Positions 15,095-21,504 of a stretch of 39,785 nucleotides of DNA are shown here, in pieces; the first letter of the stretch is position 1, and each line of letters starts with the position of its first letter. Position numbers and translations under genes: made by a program. The stretch lies in the NCBI GenBank assembly GCA_035534235.1, contig DATLSH010000012.1, positions 1-39,785 of the forward strand. The letters are read 5' to 3'. The stretch is from Bog-473 sp035534235. Its GTDB lineage: Bacteria; Actinomycetota; Acidimicrobiia; Acidimicrobiales; RAAP-2. The notes beneath the pieces were generated by a model that searched no databases, was not told where the DNA came from, and saw nothing but the letters and a program-made list of their open reading frames with translations.

Positions 15095-15973
15095 GTGACC
15101 GACATGTTGGGAAAGACCGTCGTGGTGACGGGAGGAAACTCCGGAATCGGTCTGGCCACGGCCGTGGGTCTCGGGGCCATGGGCGCCCGGGTCGTCATCA
15201 CCGCCCGGAATGCCGAGCGTGGGGGAGCGGCGGTGAGGTCCATTGCCGGACGGATCGGTGATGCGGGCACCGTCGAGCTGGTGGTGTTCGACCTGGCAGA
15301 CCTGTCCTCGGTCCGCGGCGGCGCGGCGGAGATCCTGGAACGTTGTCCCCAGCTCCATGTCCTGATCAACAACGCCGGGTTGATCCTGAGCGAGCGCACC
15401 GAGACGGTCGACGGTTACGAGGCAACCTTCGCCATCAACCATCTCGGGCCCTTCCTCTTGACCAGCCTTCTCCTGAAGCGCCTGATCGACTCGGCGCCGG
15501 CCCGCATCGTCAATGTGGCATCCACGGCCCACAGCCAGGCCAAGGATGGATTGCCTTTCCAAGACCTGCAGTCGACCCAGCACTACGCCGCCATGCGGGT
15601 GTACGGAAGGTCGAAGCTGGCCAACATTCTCTTCACCAACGAGCTGGCTCGACGGCTTGACGGACGGGGGGTCACGGCCAACTCACTGCACCCGGGTACC
15701 GTGCGCACCGGTTACGGGGCTGATGGTGATGCCAAGGGGCTCCTCCCGTTGGGTCTGATGCTCGCCAAGCCGTTCTTCCTCTCACCGGAGAACGGTGCCC
15801 TCACGTCGGTCTACCTGGCGTCGTCTCCCGATGTGGCTCAGGTCAGTGGGGAGTACTTCGCCAAGTGCAAGCCGAAGGCGCCGAAGCCGGCCGCCCGGGA
15901 TGCCGACGCCGCCCGCCGGCTCTGGGAGATCAGCGAGGAGCTGGTGGGGCTGAGCCAGACGCCGGGGGGCTGA
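15095..15973 (+). CDS. SDR-family oxidoreductase (retinol-dehydrogenase-like)
   Basis: 292 residues. NAD(P)-binding TGGNSGIG near the N-terminus, NNAG in the middle, and catalytic YGRSK in the active site. The long C-terminal part resembles the retinol dehydrogenase/WW-domain oxidoreductase-like branch of the SDRs rather than FabG. GTG at 15095 follows GGGGAAGG at ten bases. An ATG nine bases further on is a less well placed alternative. The 104-bp gap upstream (14991-15094) shows no clear terminator or promoter, so it may belong to the P450 transcript. Likely role: oxidation or reduction of a hydroxyl/keto group on a lipophilic substrate. Confidence 0.9.
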   Translation: MTDMLGKTVVVTGGNSGIGLATAVGLGAMGARVVITARNAERGGAAVRSIAGRIGDAGTVELVVFDLADLSSVRGGAAEILERCPQLHVLINNAGLILSERTETVDGYEATFAINHLGPFLLTSLLLKRLIDSAPARIVNVASTAHSQAKDGLPFQDLQSTQHYAAMRVYGRSKLANILFTNELARRLDGRGVTANSLHPGTVRTGYGADGDAKGLLPLGLMLAKPFFLSPENGALTSVYLASSPDVAQVSGEYFAKCKPKAPKPAARDADAARRLWEISEELVGLSQTPGG

Positions 15974-15979
15974 GGCGAA

Positions 15980-16768
15980 GTGCGCGTCCTGGTGACGGGA
16001 GCCTCGCGCTCTATCGGGCGGGCCACGGTTGGGGTGCTGAAGGCACGGGGCCACCAGGTCGTGGCCACCGCGCGTGACCCCGCGCTGCTGTCCGACTTGG
16101 ATGTCGACCAGGTGCTGGTCCTCGATGTGAGCGATGCCGACTCGGTGGCGGCGGCCGTCGCCGCAGCGGGTGACCTGCATGCGGTGGTGAACAACGCCGG
16201 CCTCACCGGTCGGGGACCACTGGAGGACTACCCGGTCCACGACTTCACCCGGGTGCTCGACGTGAACACCCTCGGCCCACTTCGTCTGGCTCAGGCCGTG
16301 GTTCCCCGGTGGAGGGAGCGGGGGAGTGGGGTCCTGGTCAACATCAGTTCGGTGCAGGGCAAGATCGGTACGCCGCTGGAGGGGGCGTACGCGGCAAGCA
16401 AGCATGCGCTGGAGGCGCTTTCGGAAACCCTCCACTTCGAACTGGGCCATTTCGGGATCCGGACCGTGATCATTGAGCCCGGCTACATAGCCCCCGGGAT
16501 GCGGCACACCGATGACCATCCGGGGCCGGCGGTCTATGCCGATCTGCACGCGCAATGGGGGGACACCGCCTCCAAGCTGACCGGTCCGGAGGGGCGGCCG
16601 GGCCCCGAAGTGGTCGGAAATGCGGTGGCCGATGCCATAGAGGACCCCGTCACCCCATTGCGGGTCGAGGTGGGCAAGGACGCCGCATTGGTGCTCGAAC
16701 TCCGGCGCACACTCGGCGATGCGGACTTTGAGGCCACCATGCGCGAGGCGCTGGGACTGGTGTGGTGA
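15980..16768 (+). CDS. Short-chain dehydrogenase/reductase (SDR)
   Basis: 262 residues. A second, clearly different SDR in the run. The cofactor motif is TGASRSIG, in which Ser replaces the usual central Gly of TGxxxGIG. NNAG follows, then NISSVQG, and the catalytic pair is in YAASK. The GTG start has GAGG four bases upstream and lies six bases after the previous gene's stop, so the two SDRs are co-transcribed. Having two SDRs in one operon with a P450 and an aldehyde dehydrogenase nearby suggests successive alcohol and ketone steps on one substrate. Confidence 0.9.
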   Translation: MRVLVTGASRSIGRATVGVLKARGHQVVATARDPALLSDLDVDQVLVLDVSDADSVAAAVAAAGDLHAVVNNAGLTGRGPLEDYPVHDFTRVLDVNTLGPLRLAQAVVPRWRERGSGVLVNISSVQGKIGTPLEGAYAASKHALEALSETLHFELGHFGIRTVIIEPGYIAPGMRHTDDHPGPAVYADLHAQWGDTASKLTGPEGRPGPEVVGNAVADAIEDPVTPLRVEVGKDAALVLELRRTLGDADFEATMREALGLVW

Positions 16769-16784
16769 AGGACGAAGGGGCCCG

Positions 16785-17507
16785 ATGGAGAAGCTGATGT
16801 ACCTGCTCTGGTTGGAGGCCGACACCACGCGGGCGGAGGTGGCCGACGTGATGCTGGGCACCGTGGCCACCGAATTGCTGGCGTTGCAACCTCATGGCCT
16901 CAGCATGGATCTGCGGGACGCCCAGAGCGACATACCAGCCCCGGTGCCCACGCCCGAGGGTGAGACCCCGCTGCACGCGCTGGTCTCCCTGTGGGTCGAC
17001 GCGGTCGATCTCCGACAACCCTACGAGGAGGTGCTGTCCCGGACCGGGGTCCGTTTGGCCGGCTACGAGGTGGTGGAGTCCCTCTATCGTGACTACGGGG
17101 GCAACGAGTGGTCGGAACCTCGGGACTGGGCCGATGGCCAGCGATCGCCCGGCGTGCTCACCGTGGCCCTCCTTGAGCAACACCCACGGCAGACACTTGA
17201 AGAATGGGTCACCAGATGGCACACGCGGATCTCTCCCATCACCGAGGCAATTCAGCCCCGTTGCCGCTACGTCCGCAATGCCGTCTTCAGGGCAGTCACC
17301 AAGGGTGCGCCACCACTCCGGGGCATTGTGGAGGAGGCGTGGCCGTCCCTGGAGAATGTGACCGACCCCATGCTCTTCTTCTGTGCCGGCGGAGATCCCG
17401 AGAAGATGACGGCCCACATGACGCAGATGATTGAGGAGATCACGGCGTTTGTCGATCTGGACTCCATGCGCAGCGTCACCATGAGCGAATGGATCCTCAA
17501 GTCGTGA
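16785..17507 (+). CDS. EthD-like (dimeric alpha-beta barrel) protein
   Basis: 240 residues. The N-terminus MEKLMYLLWLEADTT and the second-half strand around VTDPMLFFCAGGDPE are consistent with a two-domain dimeric alpha-beta barrel of the EthD type, but similarity is weak by eye and the function is unknown. EthD-type proteins occur with P450 systems that degrade ethers and other xenobiotics. The ATG at 16785 has AGGGG five bases upstream; the open frame begins earlier (16719), inside the SDR gene. Its stop codon overlaps the start of the next gene (GTGA at 17504-17507). Confidence 0.6.
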   Translation: MEKLMYLLWLEADTTRAEVADVMLGTVATELLALQPHGLSMDLRDAQSDIPAPVPTPEGETPLHALVSLWVDAVDLRQPYEEVLSRTGVRLAGYEVVESLYRDYGGNEWSEPRDWADGQRSPGVLTVALLEQHPRQTLEEWVTRWHTRISPITEAIQPRCRYVRNAVFRAVTKGAPPLRGIVEEAWPSLENVTDPMLFFCAGGDPEKMTAHMTQMIEEITAFVDLDSMRSVTMSEWILKS

Positions 17508-17968
17508 CGAACAAGTGGAGCAGGGACGAGCTCGAGCGGGCGCACCAGAACTTCACGGAGATGGCCGGTCGGTGCGCGGCAACAAGGCAGTGGCGCGAAT
17601 GGGCGGATCTCTTCACCGACGACGCGGTCTATGTGGAGCACATGTTCGGAACATTTCATGGGCGCGAGGAGATCCACTCTTGGATTTCGGCCACAATGGC
17701 GGAATGGCCCAACCGGGCCATGACGTCGTTCCCTCATACGTGGTGCGTGTGCGATGAGGAGCGTGGCTGGTGGATCTGCCGCATTGAGAACCGGTTCGAG
17801 GATCCCGGTGACGGCTCGGTGCATCAGGCGCACAACATCACCGTGCTGCACTATGCCGGGGACATGCGGTTCAGCTACGAGGAAGACGCCTACAACCCGG
17901 CAAACTTCGCCCCGGTGGTCCGGGCATGGCTGGCCGCGTCCAAGGCCCACGGGGGGAGTGCCGGGTAG
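17504..17968 (+). CDS. SnoaL/NTF2-like protein
   Basis: 154 residues from the GTG at 17504, which overlaps the upstream TGA in a GTGA junction. An ATG at 17489 would add five residues. The N-terminal helix, then WREWADLFTDDAVYVEHMFGTFHGREEIHSWI, and the strand-rich remainder are typical of the SnoaL-like/NTF2 cone-shaped fold. These proteins can be isomerases, dehydratases or cyclases, such as ketosteroid isomerase. Acidic and His residues (DDAVYVEH, near 39-46) lie in the expected pocket. Its place in a P450/SDR run would fit isomerisation or ring chemistry, but this is inference. Confidence 0.8.
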   Translation: MTNKWSRDELERAHQNFTEMAGRCAATRQWREWADLFTDDAVYVEHMFGTFHGREEIHSWISATMAEWPNRAMTSFPHTWCVCDEERGWWICRIENRFEDPGDGSVHQAHNITVLHYAGDMRFSYEEDAYNPANFAPVVRAWLAASKAHGGSAG

Positions 17969-17974
17969 GCATTC

Positions 17975-18412
17975 ATGGCCTGTGAACCCATGACCGATGA
18001 GGAAGTCCGTATCTTCCTCACCGCGCCACCGGTGCGCACGGGCAAGCTGGCCACCGTGCGCGCCGATGGGCGCCCTCACGTGGCGCCGATCTGGTACGAG
18101 GTGGACGACGACGGCGCTCTGGTGTTCACGACCGGGGCACGGACGGTCAAGGGGCGCAACCTGGCCCACGACCCCCGCGCGTCAGTCTGCGTAGACGACG
18201 ACCGTCCCCCCTTCAGCTTTGTCGTGGTCGAAGGTACGGTTGAGGTCTCCGACGATCTGGCCGAGGTGCGCCGCTGGACCGCCCGCATCGGTGGGCGGTA
18301 CATGGGCCCCGAGCGAGCGGAGGAGTACGGAGCGCGCAACGGTGTGCCGGGGGAGCTCCTGGTACGCCTTCTCCCTCTTCACGTGACGTCGGCGCGGGAC
18401 CTGGCGGACTGA
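17975..18412 (+). CDS. PPOX-class split-barrel flavin/F420-binding protein
   Basis: 145 residues. Belongs to the pyridoxamine-phosphate-oxidase-like split-barrel family. GKLATVRADGRPHVAPIWYEVDD is the first strand pair, TVKGRNLAHDPRASVCVDDD follows, and FSFVVVEGTVEV is the next strand; these match actinobacterial F420-dependent (Rv1155-like) members. Such proteins reduce enones, biliverdin or mycotoxins, and an FMN- or heme-binding role cannot be ruled out. ATG at 17975 is taken as the start; the ATG at 17990 (MTDEEVRIFL) would also give a full domain. It is the last gene of the P450 run and is convergent with the mannosyltransferase gene (34-bp gap). Confidence 0.8.
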   Translation: MACEPMTDEEVRIFLTAPPVRTGKLATVRADGRPHVAPIWYEVDDDGALVFTTGARTVKGRNLAHDPRASVCVDDDRPPFSFVVVEGTVEVSDDLAEVRRWTARIGGRYMGPERAEEYGARNGVPGELLVRLLPLHVTSARDLAD

Positions 18413-18446
18413 TCGGGGGTGTGGAGCCGGTTCTCGGGAGCTCGGC

Positions 18447-20027
18447 CTAGTTTGTCGGATCCAAGGCGAGCGCGATGCCTCCGGAAGGTGGCCGGACCGC
18501 CGGGATAGGCACTCTCGTGCGGGCGGTGAGGCTCAGCGGAACGATCCATGCGGCGAGAAGCGCGGCGATGAGAACCAGATCGGAAAGAACAAAGGTTTGG
18601 AACAACTTGGCGAATACGCCGTGCACCGAAGTGGCTCCCACGAATACCTCAACGGTGATGATCACGATGAGGGCACGGCGCAGTCGGCCCAGGGCGGCCG
18701 GCGCCAGGACCACGACCCCCCACGTCACATACCAAGCCCACAGGATGGGGCCGAGAAGAGCCACCGCCAGCAACGAGAGCCCCAGGCAACGAATCGCCCC
18801 ATCGACCGGGGATCGAACAAGGAGCCAGAGCCCGAACCCGGCCGCGCAGATCAGCCCGATGATGCTGAGGACGGCATGGGCTTGCACGGTGGACACCGGC
18901 AACTGGATCACATGGGTGACGACCGAAATCCCGCGGGCCGCCACGCTGACGGGTGTCACGCCAGTGAACGACTTGTCGGCGTTGGTGGCCGCGTGGAGCC
19001 ATCCCCAACCGGTGCCCGAAACCGCGGCGACCACTTCCATGGTGGCCAGGGCGATCAGTCCAGCTCCCGCCGTGTGCAGGATGCGCCGCCAGGTGGATGC
19101 GCCCTGACCGGCCCATACCCAGCCCAGGAAGATCACACCCAGCGCGGCCGGAGACTTCACGCCGGCGGCCAACGCGCACAGGACGATCCCGGGCACGGTC
19201 CCGAACCGTTTGGCCACGGCCAGGCCCGCCAGGAGCAGCCCCAGCATGAGGGCTTCATTGTGGGCGCCGGCGACCAGGGTCATGAGGGCGAGGGGGGATC
19301 CGGCGCCGAGGAGAACCGCTTCGGCAGGATCACGCTTCAGGGAACGGGCCAAGGTGGGCGTCGCGGCAACAATGAGGGCGAGCCCGGCGACTTCGAGCAA
19401 CCGGAGCAGGACGATGTCAGGCAGGATCCTGTGGCCGGACGCTTCGGCGAGAAGTCCGTCAATGGACAAGAAGGTGGGCCCGTACGGTGAGGGGTCATTC
19501 GACCACACCGAGTCGGGCAACGTGCTGAAAGGTGTGGATCCGAGCACGCCGGGGCCATAGGTGTACGGGTCGATGTGGTGGCTCACCATCTCGCCTTGCC
19601 CGGCGTAGGTGTAGACATCGCGGCTGAAGAGAGGTGGGGCCAGAAGGAGGGGAACGGCCCAGATGGCGACCACCAGGACCACCTTCTTGACCGGAAAGCC
19701 AGGCTGTCCGGCCAGATGCCTCAGGAAGCCGAACCACACCCGGCACAGGATGATGAGCCCCCCGAAGACCAGGATCAGGCCCAGGATCGGGGAATGGGCA
19801 CTATCCGATCCGATGGAGCCGAACAAGCCCCCGGGCATACCGAAGAACCAGGCCCCGGGGAGATGGGTCTCGAAGGACCGACCCCCGACCAGGGCGCCCA
19901 GAACGGTGGACGTGGTGCCGGCCAGACCCCACACGGCAATGCGGAGGAGGCGCAGCGGGGGCCGGGGCGCGGCTTCCGCATCGTCGGCAATGGGGGGTGC
20001 AAGTGTGCTCGGTATCGCGAGCTCCAT
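18447..20027 (-). CDS. MptA/MptB-like alpha-1,6-mannosyltransferase (GT-C)
   Basis: 526 residues with 11 to 13 hydrophobic segments. A polyprenol-phosphomannose-dependent mannosyltransferase-like protein. The first large extracellular loop has LFSRDVYTYAGQGEMV followed by HIDPYTYGPG, with Asp137 in the position of the expected catalytic acid of MptA/MptB. In mycobacteria and corynebacteria these enzymes build the alpha-1,6-mannan core of lipomannan. In other actinobacteria the acceptor is often unknown. ATG at 20027 has AGAAGGA eight bases upstream. An ATG at 20051 would add eight residues; the frame is open to 20396. It is divergent from sqdB across a 207-bp gap. Confidence 0.82.
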   Translation of the reverse strand: MELAIPSTLAPPIADDAEAAPRPPLRLLRIAVWGLAGTTSTVLGALVGGRSFETHLPGAWFFGMPGGLFGSIGSDSAHSPILGLILVFGGLIILCRVWFGFLRHLAGQPGFPVKKVVLVVAIWAVPLLLAPPLFSRDVYTYAGQGEMVSHHIDPYTYGPGVLGSTPFSTLPDSVWSNDPSPYGPTFLSIDGLLAEASGHRILPDIVLLRLLEVAGLALIVAATPTLARSLKRDPAEAVLLGAGSPLALMTLVAGAHNEALMLGLLLAGLAVAKRFGTVPGIVLCALAAGVKSPAALGVIFLGWVWAGQGASTWRRILHTAGAGLIALATMEVVAAVSGTGWGWLHAATNADKSFTGVTPVSVAARGISVVTHVIQLPVSTVQAHAVLSIIGLICAAGFGLWLLVRSPVDGAIRCLGLSLLAVALLGPILWAWYVTWGVVVLAPAALGRLRRALIVIITVEVFVGATSVHGVFAKLFQTFVLSDLVLIAALLAAWIVPLSLTARTRVPIPAVRPPSGGIALALDPTN

Positions 20028-20186
20028 CTGGTGGGTCCTTCTTGGTGCCATCTCAGGTGCTCCGCCCGGATTCGAATTCCCGCATTGAGCTGGGCTCATT
20101 CTGCCACGAGAGCACCCCTGTGCGAGGGCCGCCACATTCCGTAACCGTTTTCCCAGGTCTGTCACAGTGTACAAGGGAAAACTGAA

Positions 20187-20216
20187 GCCGTCACGCATGT
20201 GAAATGTGGCCGTCAC
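20187..20216 (+). promoter_or_regulatory. GCCGTCAC direct repeat upstream of sqdB
   Basis: GCCGTCAC occurs at 20187-20194 and 20209-20216, 22 bp apart (two helical turns), with a further GTCAC at 20161. The second copy ends 18 bases before the sqdB start codon. Direct repeats in multiples of 11 bp are used by PhoB/OmpR-type regulators, but the sequence is not a clear match to a known box. The rest of the 20028-20234 gap shows no firm promoter. Confidence 0.3.
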
Positions 20217-20234
20217 ACAAACGGAAGGTGCACT

Positions 20235-21440
20235 GTGAGAATTCTGGTCCTTGGCGGGGATGGCTATCTGGGGTGGCCCACGGCTCTCCACTTGTCGCGG
20301 GCGGGCTATGAGGTCGCGGTGGCTGACAACTTCGCCCGCCGGGGATACGACCTCGAAATGGGTGTGGACTCCCTGGTGCCGATCGCCTCGCTGCACCGCC
20401 GGGTGGAGTGCTGGGAGGAGGTGTCAGGGAACCGGATCGAAATGTTCATCGGGGACCTCACCGAAGGGGAATTCGTCGACGACATGGTGGCCCGGTTCCG
20501 CCCGGACACCATCGTCCACTTTGCCGAGCAGCGCAGCGCTCCCTACTCCATGGTCGATCGCAAGCACGCCGTGTACACCCAGGTGAACAACGTCGTGGGC
20601 ACACTCAACCTTCTCTACGCCATTGCGGACCACAATCCGTCCATCCACCTGGTGAAGCTGGGGACGATGGGGGAGTACGGCACCCCGAACATCGACATTG
20701 AGGAGGGGTACATTGAGATCACGCACCGTGGTCGCACGGACGTGCTCCCGTTTCCCAAGCAGCCGGGCAGCTTCTACCACTTGTCCAAGGTGCACGACAG
20801 CCACAACATTGCCTTCTGCTGCCGGGCCTGGGGACTTCGATCGACCGATCTCAACCAGGGCGTGGTGTACGGCCAGTCCACTCCCGAGACGACTTTGCAC
20901 CCCGACTTGGCCACCCGGTTCGACTACGACGCCGTCTTCGGTACCGTGCTGAACCGCTTTGTCATTCAGGCGGCCGCGGGCCAGCCCCTCACCGTCTACG
21001 GCAAGGGTGGGCAGACCAGAGGATTCCTCGACATCCGGGACACACTGGCGTGTGTGGAGCTGGCCATCCGCAATCCGGCCGATGCCGGGGAATTCCGGGT
21101 GTTCAACCAATTCACCGAGACGTTCTCGGTGAGCCAATTGGCGGCCAAGGTCTCCGGAGCGGTCAGTGGCTCCACCGTGGTCCACCTTGAGGATCCCCGG
21201 GTGGAGATGCAGGAGCACTACTACCGTGCCGCGCACACCAAGCTGCTCGACCTCGGCCTCATGCCGTTCCTCCTGGGTGACGAGTTGTTGGCCGATCTCC
21301 TGGCCATTTCGCGCGCACACGTCGACCGCATCGAATTGTCGGCCTTGCAGCCCAACGTGATGTGGCGGGCGACATCGAGCGACATATCGCGCACCCCCAA
21401 GCTGGAGCGGGACGACTTACCGAGCGATCGGCAGCACTGA
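20235..21440 (+). CDS. sqdB: UDP-sulfoquinovose synthase
   Basis: 401 residues, an extended-SDR enzyme that makes UDP-sulfoquinovose from UDP-glucose and sulfite with NAD. Conservation to plant SQD1 and bacterial SqdB is very strong. The NAD motif is GGDGYLGW (8-15). KLGTMGEYGTPNIDIEEGYI holds the catalytic Thr144 and Glu147. YHLSK holds Tyr181 and Lys185, one residue off Arabidopsis SQD1 Thr145/Tyr182/Lys186. DLNQGVVYG, RFDYDAVFGTVLNRF and YGKGGQTRGFLDIRD are further family blocks. GTG at 20235 has GAAGG seven bases upstream and begins with VRILVLGG; the open frame starts earlier without support. No sulfolipid synthase (sqdX-like) gene is in the window; the neighbours are membrane glycosyltransferase-like proteins. 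Confidence 0.96.
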   Translation: MRILVLGGDGYLGWPTALHLSRAGYEVAVADNFARRGYDLEMGVDSLVPIASLHRRVECWEEVSGNRIEMFIGDLTEGEFVDDMVARFRPDTIVHFAEQRSAPYSMVDRKHAVYTQVNNVVGTLNLLYAIADHNPSIHLVKLGTMGEYGTPNIDIEEGYIEITHRGRTDVLPFPKQPGSFYHLSKVHDSHNIAFCCRAWGLRSTDLNQGVVYGQSTPETTLHPDLATRFDYDAVFGTVLNRFVIQAAAGQPLTVYGKGGQTRGFLDIRDTLACVELAIRNPADAGEFRVFNQFTETFSVSQLAAKVSGAVSGSTVVHLEDPRVEMQEHYYRAAHTKLLDLGLMPFLLGDELLADLLAISRAHVDRIELSALQPNVMWRATSSDISRTPKLERDDLPSDRQH

Positions 21441-21504
21441 GGTACTGCCAGCAGCGGTCGGCGCTAAGTTTCGTGGCGCCCGCGCCTTTGCCCGCGACAG
21501 GCAG

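Noticed and set aside
20187..20216. A true Pho box upstream of sqdB
   Set aside because: The repeats are 22 bp apart and read GCCGTCAC, which does not clearly match GTTCACC-type boxes, so it is reported only as a weak direct repeat.
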